Source: Halomonas jincaotanensis
Lineage (GTDB): Bacteria > Pseudomonadota > Gammaproteobacteria > Pseudomonadales > Halomonadaceae
Direction of reading: 5' to 3'
Length of the DNA stretch: 64,000 bases
Assembly: GCF_018448785.1 (NCBI RefSeq)
Contig: NZ_JAHCLU010000004.1
Coordinates: 124,001 to 188,000 of the forward strand
Below, piece by piece: positions 47,363 to 64,000 of the stretch (position 1 is the first letter of the stretch; every line of letters begins with the position of its first letter). Below the pieces are notes generated by a model. That model did no database searches. It was not told the origin of the DNA and saw only the letters and a list, made by a program, of their open reading frames with translations. Both the position numbers and the translations under genes were made by a program.

Positions 47363-47431
47363 GAAATCGCGGTACCCGTGCTGTGAACTGGAGCGCTAGA
47401 AAGCGACAAGAAAGCAATCCGATGCGCCGCC

Positions 47432-47455
47432 ATTATAGGAAGCCAAGCCGCTAGT
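47432..47455 (-). promoter_or_regulatory. Promoter for mrcA (consensus -10)
   Basis: The minus strand carries a perfect TATAAT at 47437-47432, about 70 bases before the mrcA ATG. The -35 (near 47455-47460) is poor (TGGTGA at 17 bases). Confidence 0.5.
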
Positions 47456-47554
47456 CACCAGCGTTGACATTCGGAGACAGCATGGGTCGTGTGAGTTTCT
47501 TCATGATCATGTAATCTCTCGTTAAGGTAATGGGGTATGACATTCGACGTCTAT

Positions 47555-47583
47555 TTGACTTAGCACGCGAGCCTTCCTAACGG
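47555..47583 (+). promoter_or_regulatory. Weak promoter candidate for pilM
   Basis: TTGACT (47555-47560), 17 bases, TAACGG (47578-47583). The -35 is good but the -10 is poor, so this is tentative. The rest of the 280-base mrcA-pilM region holds the mrcA promoter and a CATGATCATG palindrome near 47502; I see no gene in it. Confidence 0.3.
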
Positions 47584-47642
47584 ATGAGTGGCGTAGCATT
47601 ATGGGCGGCAAGTCGTGTAAACCAGTGTGGGACAAGGCCTAG

Positions 47643-48704
47643 ATGCGATTAAGAGTGTCCGGAAAGGGGCTGATCGGCGTCGATATCACCTCGGCGACCG
47701 TCAAGCTCATCGAGCTTCGGCAGACCGGTAACCGTTATCAGGTGGATAGCTACGCGGTCCGCCCGTTGCGAGAAGGCGCGGTTGTCGAGCGGCGCATCCG
47801 TGACAAGGATGAGGTGGTCGATGCGCTGACGCGTGCCGTACAGCAAGCTCGGCCCACCTCGCGCAATGTGGCCGTGGCCGTTCCGTCCAGTGCGGCTATC
47901 ACCAAGACGCTCACGTTGCCCGCTTCGTTGAATGACGATGAAATCGAGGCGCGTATCGAGCTCGAATCAGACAAGCATATTCCCTTTCCGTTCAGTGAAG
48001 TCGCCTTCGATTTCCAGCGACTGGGCCTCAATGCCCGCTACGGTGACCAGCAGGACATCCTGCTGGTCGCCTGTCGCCAGCAGGATGTCAGCCAGCTCAC
48101 CGATGTCTTGCTGCAGACCGGCTTGACCCCCGCGGCAGTGGATGTGGAATCGTTCGCGATGGAGCGGGGCTTTACCGAGCTGCGTCACCAGCTGCCGGAT
48201 GCCAGCGGTCAAGAGGACTGTGTGGCGCTAGTGGACATCGGCGCTAACATGAATGCTTTTCATGTGCTTCGCGAGGGACGCATTGTCTATAGCCGAGATA
48301 CCGTTTTCGGTGGCCGCCAGTTGACCGATGAGATTCGCAATCGCTATGGCTTGACACTCGAGGAGGCGGGGCTTGCCAAGAAACGTGGGGGCTTGCCCGA
48401 GGATTATCAACTCAGCGTGCTCGACCCTTTCCTCGATACCCTCGTGCAGCAGGTCGGTCGCTCGCTGCAGCTCTACTACACGGCGGGACGCAAGCTTGAG
48501 GTCAAGCGCATGGTACTGGCGGGTGGGTCCAGTGTGATTCCCGGCCTGGCCGAACGCCTGGCCCAGGAAAGCGGCATGGACGTCGTGACTGCCAATCCGC
48601 TGCAGCGCATGAAGGTCAGCGCGCACATCGACGTGCAGACCCTGGCAGGCGATGCGCCGGCCATGATGACGGCGTGCGGCCTGGCGATGAGGTCACGCTC
48701 ATGA
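47643..48704 (+). CDS. pilM: Type IV pilus assembly protein PilM
   Basis: A 353-residue actin-like cytoplasmic ATPase of the alignment complex. It has GLIGVDITSATVKLIEL (phosphate 1-like), ALVDIGANMNAFHVL (phosphate 2-like) and the VLAGGSSVIPGL adenosine-like motif. It binds the N-terminal NLLPWR segment of PilN. First gene of pilMNOPQ; stop overlaps the pilN start by 4 bases. Confidence 0.96.
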   Translation: MRLRVSGKGLIGVDITSATVKLIELRQTGNRYQVDSYAVRPLREGAVVERRIRDKDEVVDALTRAVQQARPTSRNVAVAVPSSAAITKTLTLPASLNDDEIEARIELESDKHIPFPFSEVAFDFQRLGLNARYGDQQDILLVACRQQDVSQLTDVLLQTGLTPAAVDVESFAMERGFTELRHQLPDASGQEDCVALVDIGANMNAFHVLREGRIVYSRDTVFGGRQLTDEIRNRYGLTLEEAGLAKKRGGLPEDYQLSVLDPFLDTLVQQVGRSLQLYYTAGRKLEVKRMVLAGGSSVIPGLAERLAQESGMDVVTANPLQRMKVSAHIDVQTLAGDAPAMMTACGLAMRSRS

Positions 48705-49273
48705 CCATCGACATCAATCTCCTGCCCTGGCGAGAAGAGCAGCGCGGGCGGCGTAGCCGACGGTTCTACCTGACGCTTGGACTGATGGCACTGCTCGGGC
48801 TCGGTGGCGGCTACGCCATGAGCCGCTATTACGCTCACCAGTATGAGGCCCAGCAACAACGTAATGCTCATGTCCGGCAGGAGACCCGTCAGCTTGACAG
48901 CGCGCTCCTCGAGCTCGACGAGCTCGAGTCGGTACGCGAGCAGATGCTGGAGCAGGTCGAGATATTCACGAACTTGCAGCTGGGGCGCGCCCAGACCGTG
49001 CATGTGTTCAGCGATCTGGTCACGAGCCTGGTCGACGGGGTTCGCTATACCAGCCTGCGTCGCCAGGGGGGTAACCTGAGTCTCTCGGGCCTGGCAGATA
49101 ACAATCGGCAGGTCTCCGATCAGTTGCGTGGGCTGGATGCGGCGGCGTCATTATCCGAGCCGTCGCTTTCCGAAGTGGAGGCACAGGAAGGGGGGGAGCG
49201 CCGCAGCTTCAGTCTGAGCGTCAGCCAGCAAATGCCCGAGAGTGGCTCGGATGCCACGGAGGAATCGCCATGA
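48701..49273 (+). CDS. pilN: Type IV pilus assembly protein PilN
   Basis: A 190-residue bitopic protein beginning MTIDINLLPWREEQRGRRSRRF, the PilM-binding motif, then a membrane helix (YLTLGLMALLGLGGGYAM, about 24-41), a coiled coil and a periplasmic ferredoxin-like domain. Start 48701 gives the ATGA overlap with pilM and places the family motif at the N-terminus. Confidence 0.95.
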   Translation: MTIDINLLPWREEQRGRRSRRFYLTLGLMALLGLGGGYAMSRYYAHQYEAQQQRNAHVRQETRQLDSALLELDELESVREQMLEQVEIFTNLQLGRAQTVHVFSDLVTSLVDGVRYTSLRRQGGNLSLSGLADNNRQVSDQLRGLDAAASLSEPSLSEVEAQEGGERRSFSLSVSQQMPESGSDATEESP

Positions 49274-49893
49274 GCCTCAAGGGCGAACTGCGCAGGCTGC
49301 GCGAGCTCGATTGGCGCGAACTGGATATCAAGGAGTCCGGCAGCTGGCCGTGGTCATTGCAGACCCTCTGTTGCCTGCTGGTGCTGGGCCTGACCTTCTT
49401 CGCGCTGCACTGGTATCTGGCCCTCCCCAAGGCCGAACAGCTCGATCAAGCGCGCGCCGAAGAACATGGCCTGCTGGAAGGCTATCGCAGCAAGGCGGCG
49501 CAAGCCGCCAATCTGCCGGTGATGCGCGAGCAGATGGAGAGTCTCGAATCACGCATGGGAACGCTGCGCGAAATGCTGCCGACCGGTGCCGAGGTGCCCT
49601 CCCTGATCGACAACATCAGCGAGACCGCGATCGAGCATCAGCTCACGATCGATTTCATTCGGCTGCGCAGCACGGTGGCACAGGATTACTACATCGAGCA
49701 GCCCTTCGACATTCAGGTTCAGGGCGATTACCACCGGGTAGCAGCCTTCCTGGCGGGTGTCGCGGGGTTATCACGCATCGTGACCCAGCATGATTTTACT
49801 CTCGAACCGCAGAACGGTGACGGCCAGCAGCTGCGGTTGTCGATGTTGGCCCGGACCTACAGTTACCGGCCCAGTGCGGAGGGCTCGCCATGA
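49270..49893 (+). CDS. pilO: Type IV pilus assembly protein PilO
   Basis: A 207-residue bitopic protein with a membrane helix near 34-53 (WSLQTLCCLLVLGLTFFAL), coiled coil and periplasmic domain with LTIDFIRLRSTVAQDYYIEQPFDIQVQGDYH typical of PilO. It pairs with PilN. Both ends overlap neighbours by 4 bases. Confidence 0.94.
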   Translation: MSLKGELRRLRELDWRELDIKESGSWPWSLQTLCCLLVLGLTFFALHWYLALPKAEQLDQARAEEHGLLEGYRSKAAQAANLPVMREQMESLESRMGTLREMLPTGAEVPSLIDNISETAIEHQLTIDFIRLRSTVAQDYYIEQPFDIQVQGDYHRVAAFLAGVAGLSRIVTQHDFTLEPQNGDGQQLRLSMLARTYSYRPSAEGSP

Positions 49894-50411
49894 GCGCGAC
49901 AGGCAAGCGTTGGCTGTTCGCCGGCGTGCTCGGCTTGCTGGGTGGCTGTAGCGACCCGCAGCTCGGCAGTCTCGATCGAGAGCTCACGGCAATCCGCAAT
50001 GACCCCGGTAAGGTGCCGAAGGTGGTGCTGCCGGAAATTCCCGACTACGAGACCGTCGCCTATACCTTGGCCGACCAGCGTAGCCCGTTTCTTGCCCGAT
50101 CGCGTCAAGACGGGGGTCCGACGCCGCACGACAGTGATCTGGCCCCCAATCCCGACCGGCCCAAGGACGTGCTGGAGGCCTATGCGCTCAGCGAGCTCGA
50201 GCTGGTCGGGACGCTGACGGTCGAGGGGCGGCCATCGGCCCTCGTGCGGGCGCCGAACGGTCAGGTACATCGTCTGACGACTGGCCAATACATGGGGCAG
50301 GATAACGGCCGGATCGTGACGATTACCGAGGCCTCCGTAGGACTGGTCGAAACCGTGCTGGATCAGAATACCTGGGTCGAGCGCAACCACACCTTAAAGC
50401 TGGAAGAATGA
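49890..50411 (+). CDS. pilP: Type IV pilus assembly lipoprotein PilP
   Basis: A 173-residue lipoprotein with lipobox LGGC (Cys22 or so, LFAGVLGLLGGCSDPQ) and Ser at +2. The C-terminal HR-like beta domain (LELVGTLTVEGRPSALVRAPNGQVHRLTTGQYMG) links PilNO to the secretin PilQ, analogous to GspC. An unstructured Pro-rich stretch joins the two parts. Confidence 0.94.
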   Translation: MSATGKRWLFAGVLGLLGGCSDPQLGSLDRELTAIRNDPGKVPKVVLPEIPDYETVAYTLADQRSPFLARSRQDGGPTPHDSDLAPNPDRPKDVLEAYALSELELVGTLTVEGRPSALVRAPNGQVHRLTTGQYMGQDNGRIVTITEASVGLVETVLDQNTWVERNHTLKLEE

Positions 50412-50472
50412 CAACCAGCCTGTCGTCCCGCCCGGCACTCTGTGGACGACGCGGCAGCAGGGGAAGGCAACC

Positions 50473-52590
50473 ATGACAGCAATGATGCGCGGATTCGCGA
50501 CACTGGCGATGCTGGCGGTGTCCTCGTCCGCCTTGGCGGCGAGCACCCTGGACAATCTGGATTTTCGTCAGGGTAGCGGGGGAGAGCTCGAGGTCGATCT
50601 CGACTTCAGTGGCCCCATCCCCGAAGTCAGGGGGTATCGCCTCGATGACCCTGCGCGGTTGACCATTGACCTGGTCGATACCGCCAGCCGGCTGGAACAG
50701 CGGCGTTTCGAGTTGGGGATCGGCGGCGTCGAAGACGTGACCGCGCTGGAAGCCGGTTCCCGGACACGCCTGGTCTTTGCGCTGGAGGGCCCGCTGCCCT
50801 ACAACACTCGGCAGCAGGGCGATCAGCTACAATTGGTCATCGGCGGGGCCGCCGGTAGCGCCCCGAGTCCTCAGAATGCGTCGGCTACCAGTGTGTCGGA
50901 CGAGACGCGTACATCATCGGTTGCCGCCAGCGGTCCGAGCGTGGCCGATATCGATTTTCGCCGCGGTGAGGGGGGTGCCGGTCGGCTGGTGGTCACCTTC
51001 GACCGTGCCGGCGTTGACGCGCGAGTGCGCGAGAGCGGCGGCAATCGTATCGTTGCCGAACTGCGCGATGTCGAGCTGCCGGCATCGCTCGACCAGGTCT
51101 ACGACGTCAGCGATTTTGGTACCCCGATCACGCGCGTCACGCCACGGGTTGGGCGTGATGGCGTGACGCTGGACATCGAGGGCAGCGGCGATTATGCCCT
51201 GGTGTCGACACAGAGCGGACGCCAGTTGACCATCGAGGCCCAGCCGGTCGCTCAGCAGGCCCGCGAGGAACGTGATCGCGAGCAGTTTTCCTACACCGGT
51301 GAGCGCATCACCCTCAATTTCCAGGACATCGAAGTGCGCTCGGTGCTGGCGATCATTGCCGACTTCACCGGCCTCAACCTGGTGGCGAGCGACAGCGTTA
51401 CCGGCAGCGTCACGCTGAATCTCGAGGACGTTCCGTGGGACCAGGCGCTGGACTTGGTGCTAAAGAGCCATGGCCTGGCGAGCCGCCAGGAGGGCAATGT
51501 CATCGTGGTGGCGCCGGCCAGCGAGCTGGCCAGTCGAGAGCGCCAGGAGATCGAGTCACGTAACCAGATGGAGGACCTGGCGCCGCTCACCTCGGAGTAT
51601 GTCCAGGTCAAGTACGCCAAGGCCGATTCACTGGCTCAGCTGCTGCGGGGTGGCGAAGGCTTCGGTCTGCTTTCCGAACGCGGCCGGGTGGCGGTGGATC
51701 AGCGCACCAATACCCTGTTGATTCAGGATACCGCCGAGCAGATCGACGAGATCATCGCCACCCTGGATCGTCTGGATATCGCCGTTAGGCAAGTGCAGAT
51801 CGAGGCGCGCATCGTGATCGCCCGCGACAGCGCCACTCGGGAGTTGGGGGTCAATTGGGGGCTGTCGGGGAATCGTGAAGCGGGAAGTCGAGGCTTTAAC
51901 CTTGGTGATGAAGCGTCAGGTAGTGGAGCAGCCTCGGGAGACGTCCCGCAGCAAGCCTTCTTCGACCCCGTGGCAGATGAGCTGGTGAATCGGCAGCGGG
52001 GGGGGCTGGCCGTCGACCTGGGCGGTGACGGGCGCAATAATCTGTCTTCCTTCGCCTTCGGCTACCTCTCCGGCGATATCCTGCTTGATCTCGAGTTGCG
52101 TGCCCTGGAGAGCGAGGGCAAGAGCCAGACCATCTCGCAGCCACGGGTGATCACCGCCAACCAGGGCACCGCCGTCATCAAGCAGGGCACGGAGATTCCC
52201 TATCAGGAAGCCGCCTCCAGCGGGGCGACCAATGTCGAGTTCAAGGAGGCCGTGCTGTCCTTGGAAGTGACACCACAGATCACCCCCGACAATCGCATCA
52301 TCATGGACCTGGTCATCAACAACGATACCGTCGGTGAGCTCTTCAACGGTGTACCCTCGATTGACACCAACGAGATCACTACCCAAGTATTGGTGGATAA
52401 CGGCGAGACCGTGGTGCTGGGCGGCATCCTCACCACCGAGGAGGTGCGCAGCCTGTTCAAGACACCCTTCCTGGGCGATCTGCCGGTGCTGGGCAACCTT
52501 TTCCGCTATACCGAGAACACCAACGATAAGGTAGAGTTGTTGGTATTCATTACCCCTCGAATCCTCGACGACAGTATGGCCATTCGCTGA
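50473..52590 (+). CDS. pilQ: Type IV pilus secretin PilQ
   Basis: A 705-residue outer-membrane secretin. Signal peptide [20 protein letters not shown] with cleavage near ALA. Two AMIN domains (about 25-115 and 155-245) bind peptidoglycan. The STN/N0 domain starts [22 protein letters not shown], then N1 ([16 protein letters not shown]), and the secretin core has [20 protein letters not shown] and [11 protein letters not shown]. It starts 61 bases after pilP, the only sizeable gap in the cluster. TGATG links its stop to aroK. Confidence 0.97.
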   Translation: MTAMMRGFATLAMLAVSSSALAASTLDNLDFRQGSGGELEVDLDFSGPIPEVRGYRLDDPARLTIDLVDTASRLEQRRFELGIGGVEDVTALEAGSRTRLVFALEGPLPYNTRQQGDQLQLVIGGAAGSAPSPQNASATSVSDETRTSSVAASGPSVADIDFRRGEGGAGRLVVTFDRAGVDARVRESGGNRIVAELRDVELPASLDQVYDVSDFGTPITRVTPRVGRDGVTLDIEGSGDYALVSTQSGRQLTIEAQPVAQQAREERDREQFSYTGERITLNFQDIEVRSVLAIIADFTGLNLVASDSVTGSVTLNLEDVPWDQALDLVLKSHGLASRQEGNVIVVAPASELASRERQEIESRNQMEDLAPLTSEYVQVKYAKADSLAQLLRGGEGFGLLSERGRVAVDQRTNTLLIQDTAEQIDEIIATLDRLDIAVRQVQIEARIVIARDSATRELGVNWGLSGNREAGSRGFNLGDEASGSGAASGDVPQQAFFDPVADELVNRQRGGLAVDLGGDGRNNLSSFAFGYLSGDILLDLELRALESEGKSQTISQPRVITANQGTAVIKQGTEIPYQEAASSGATNVEFKEAVLSLEVTPQITPDNRIIMDLVINNDTVGELFNGVPSIDTNEITTQVLVDNGETVVLGGILTTEEVRSLFKTPFLGDLPVLGNLFRYTENTNDKVELLVFITPRILDDSMAIR

Positions 52591-53132
52591 TGCAGGATTT
52601 ACCCAACCTGATATTGATCGGCCCCATGGGAGCCGGAAAAAGCACCATCGGCCGCCTCTTGGCGGCCGAACTGTCACGTGATTTCCATGACAGCGATCAC
52701 GAGATCCAGTCGCGCTGCGGCGCCGATATTCCGTGGATCTTCGATGTGGAGGGCGAGGCGGGGTTTCGCGACCGCGAAGCGCAGATGATCGACGAACTGA
52801 CCCGCCTGCAGGGGGTGGTCATCGCCACCGGCGGCGGCGCCGTGCTGCGCAAGGCCAATCGCTGCCTCCTGAGCGAGCGAGGTACCGTGATCTATCTCTT
52901 TACCACTGTTGAGCAACAACTGCGTCGCACCGCCAAGGACCGCAACCGGCCGCTGCTTCAGCACCCCGACCGCGAGGCGGTGCTGCGCGAGATGTTCGCC
53001 CTGCGCGACCCGCTCTACCGGGCGACTGCCGATATTGTCGTGCGCACCGATCGTCGCGGCCCCCGCTCGGTGGTCAACGATATCGTTCGACGCGTCACCC
53101 GTCTGGTGGATCCCCTACAATGCAAGGCCTGA
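52590..53132 (+). CDS. aroK: Shikimate kinase
   Basis: A 180-residue P-loop kinase that phosphorylates shikimate. Walker [13 protein letters not shown] (11-22), shikimate-binding DSDHEIQ and RDREAQ regions, GGGAVLR motif, and lid residues [11 protein letters not shown]. Its start overlaps the pilQ stop by one base. With aroB next door it forms the usual pilQ-aroK-aroB arrangement. Confidence 0.96.
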   Translation: MQDLPNLILIGPMGAGKSTIGRLLAAELSRDFHDSDHEIQSRCGADIPWIFDVEGEAGFRDREAQMIDELTRLQGVVIATGGGAVLRKANRCLLSERGTVIYLFTTVEQQLRRTAKDRNRPLLQHPDREAVLREMFALRDPLYRATADIVVRTDRRGPRSVVNDIVRRVTRLVDPLQCKA

Positions 53133-53134
53133 CC

Positions 53135-54241
53135 ATGACCGCAACCCCGCAGGCCCAGTGCACCCTTGAGGTAGCGCTGGGCGATCGCAGTTACCCCATT
53201 CACATCGGCCCCGGGCTGCTGGGCGACACGCGCTGGATCGCGCCACATCTGGCGGGAAAGCAGGTGATGATCGTCACCAACACGGTCGTGGCGCCGCTCT
53301 ACCTCGAGCGCCTCAAGGCCGGCCTGGCGGATGATCTTGAGGTTTGCGAGGTCGTGTTGCCGGATGGCGAGGCGACCAAGAACCTGGCCCATGTCGAGCG
53401 CATCTGGGACGCGTTGCTCGATGCCGGTTTCAATCGTCGCTGCACCCTGATCGCCCTCGGCGGCGGCGTGATCGGTGACATGACCGGCTTCGCCGCTGCC
53501 TGCTACCAGCGTGGCGTGGCCTTCGTGCAGGTGCCGACGACCCTGCTTGCGCAGGTGGATTCTTCCGTCGGTGGCAAGACCGGCGTCAATCACCCGCGCG
53601 GCAAGAACATGCTGGGCGCCTTCTGGCAGCCGCGTGCCGTGCTGGTCGACACCGACACCCTGGCGACGCTGCCGCCCAGCGAGCTTTCCGCCGGGCTTGC
53701 CGAGGTGATCAAGTACGGCCTGATCCGCGACGCCGATTTCCTGGGCTGGCTGGAAGAGGCCATGCCGGCGCTGCGCGGTCTGGATGTGGCCGCGCTGACC
53801 CAGGCCATCGAGCGCAGCTGCGCGATCAAGTCCGCCATCGTTGCCGAGGACGAAACCGAGCAGGGCGTGCGGGCGCTGCTCAACCTGGGTCATACCTTCG
53901 GTCATGCCATCGAGGCGCACCAGGGCTATGGCAACTGGCTGCACGGTGAAGCGGTAGGGGCCGGCATGCTGATGGCGGCAACGCTTTCGGCGCGCCTAGG
54001 CTGGCTCAGTGCCGCCGACGTGGCTCGGGTCGACGCGATTCTCGAGGCTGCCGGCCTGCCGCGAGAGGCGCCGAGCAGCATGGGAACCCAGGCCTTTCTG
54101 GGTCTCATGCGACGCGACAAGAAGAATCTCGATCATCGGCTGCGGTTGATTCTGCTACGCTCGCTCGGTGATGCCTGTATTCACGATGAGACGCCACACG
54201 GGACGCTGGTCGAATGCCTTGAAGCGTTTCCGCGTAACTGA
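53135..54241 (+). CDS. aroB: 3-dehydroquinate synthase
   Basis: NAD- and metal-dependent second enzyme of the shikimate pathway, 368 residues from ATG 53135 (AAGG 8 bases upstream, 2 bases after the aroK stop). An in-frame ATG at 53120 overlaps aroK and lacks a ribosome site. Visible motifs are [49 protein letters not shown], and metal ligands in [12 protein letters not shown]. Confidence 0.97.
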   Translation: MTATPQAQCTLEVALGDRSYPIHIGPGLLGDTRWIAPHLAGKQVMIVTNTVVAPLYLERLKAGLADDLEVCEVVLPDGEATKNLAHVERIWDALLDAGFNRRCTLIALGGGVIGDMTGFAAACYQRGVAFVQVPTTLLAQVDSSVGGKTGVNHPRGKNMLGAFWQPRAVLVDTDTLATLPPSELSAGLAEVIKYGLIRDADFLGWLEEAMPALRGLDVAALTQAIERSCAIKSAIVAEDETEQGVRALLNLGHTFGHAIEAHQGYGNWLHGEAVGAGMLMAATLSARLGWLSAADVARVDAILEAAGLPREAPSSMGTQAFLGLMRRDKKNLDHRLRLILLRSLGDACIHDETPHGTLVECLEAFPRN

Positions 54242-54276
54242 GGTCAAGCTGAGGTCGAGCCGGCTCCTGATACCAT

Positions 54277-54300
54277 GACGCCCACCTTCGAGTGGGCGTC
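54277..54300 (+). terminator. Hairpin after aroB
   Basis: GACGCCCAC (54277-54285) and GTGGGCGTC (54292-54300) form a perfect 9-base stem with a 6-base loop. The tract that follows is CTCGTGT, not a true T run, so strength is uncertain. Confidence 0.6.
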
Positions 54301-54377
54301 CTCGTGTCATGGCGGGTGTCATGACCTCACGCATGCGCATGCCTCATGCAGGATCGGCATGGGGTTGGGCGCTATAT

Positions 54378-54478
54378 CTAGACGAAAGTCTAGCATGAGG
54401 GGGCGGCCAAGCGTTACGTGCCAGGCTCGCTGCAAGTCGTTGACCTGAAGAGGGTTTTTTCTTGCATCTAAGTGCAAG
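54378..54478 (+). promoter_or_regulatory. Hairpins and direct repeats upstream of gltB
   Basis: The 430-base aroB-gltB region holds a perfect hairpin CTAGAC-GAAA-GTCTAG (54378-54393, GNRA-type loop), a second stem CTTGCA/TGCAAG (54461-54466 with 54473-54478), and two copies of TGCAAGTCG (54431-54439 and 54473-54481). A run of six T lies at 54455-54460. I see no gene here and no convincing gltB promoter, although an A+T-rich stretch at 54585-54655 is a likely place for one. Confidence 0.45.
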
Positions 54479-54669
54479 TCGCGGATTTGCAGCGGATTTC
54501 CCCTGCGTGACTTAGGCTGGATATTGCGTGGAGGGCCAGGAGTTGGCTATGCTGGTCGGCCTTTTGCCTTGCAGCCGACATGAGTTTTATTGTCACCATA
54601 AAATAAGATTAACCTACTAGCATATCACTTATCCGCTGCTATTAAAATACCCCATCGCGAGGCACGCTC

Positions 54670-60582
<5,913 letters not shown>

Positions 60583-60589
60583 TCGTCAA

Positions 60590-64000
<3,411 letters not shown>

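Noticed and set aside
47482-47514. A 10-codon ORF (MGRVSFFMIM) with GGAG upstream, between mrcA and pilM
   Set aside because: Too short and without context; the CATGATCATG palindrome accounts for part of it.
54585-54655. gltB promoter guesses such as TTGTCA with TACTAG or TAAGAT
   Set aside because: Spacings or -10 matches were poor; only the A+T-rich character supports a promoter here.

Overview
The window is a chromosomal segment from a high-GC gammaproteobacterium. Protein sequences and gene order (mrcA / pilMNOPQ-aroKB-gltBD; priA, argS, SPOR gene, hslVU, DUF971, ubiEJB, hisE-tatABC; pyrG-kdsA-eno) point to Oceanospirillales/Halomonadaceae (Halomonas-like), with Pseudomonas-type synteny. 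That placement is inferred from similarity by eye, not from a database search. No rRNA, tRNA, IS element, prophage or CRISPR array was seen. Coding density is high and most genes are core housekeeping genes.

Layout. 0-9.3 kb: end of dnaE, accA, tilS, convergent ppx; then rho behind a leader of about 330 nt, followed by ubiD, fre-like, folM and a 42-residue membrane protein. 9.4-11.0 kb: a class I DAHP synthase (first step of aromatic amino acid synthesis) preceded by two tandem short leader ORFs rich in Tyr/Trp/Phe, the first linked to a well-formed attenuator. 11.1-11.6 kb: a DUF3087 membrane protein. 11.6-22.9 kb (minus strand): a complete gspC-to-gspM type II secretion operon, most genes joined by 4-base ATGA-type overlaps, headed by a Tat-type lipoprotein that looks like a SoxB/5'-nucleotidase relative without its metal ligands. 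23.2-25.3 kb: divergently transcribed Tat-exported alkaline phosphatase PhoX. The intergenic region between the two holds a good Pho-box candidate facing the secretion operon. 25.5-29.7 kb: ppk and hemB, then elbB. 29.7-39.6 kb (minus strand): argS-SPOR-hslVU-DUF971-ubiE-ubiJ-ubiB-hisE-tatABC. 39.7-47.4 kb: priA, rpmE, maeB, a DUF481 outer-membrane protein and mrcA. 47.6-54.2 kb: pilMNOPQ-aroK-aroB. 54.7-60.6 kb: gltBD. 60.7-64.0 kb: pyrG, kdsA and the start of eno.

How it fits together. Phosphate is a recurring theme: polyphosphate synthesis (ppk) and breakdown (ppx) flank a phosphatase (PhoX) and a secretion machine that is probably phosphate-regulated. PhoX and the lipoprotein both carry Tat motifs, and tatABC is also in the window, so a route Tat to periplasm to T2SS to cell surface is a reasonable model. 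The most distinctive regulatory object is the double aromatic leader before the DAHP synthase. The most distinctive protein is the metal-site-degenerate SoxB-like lipoprotein heading the T2SS operon.
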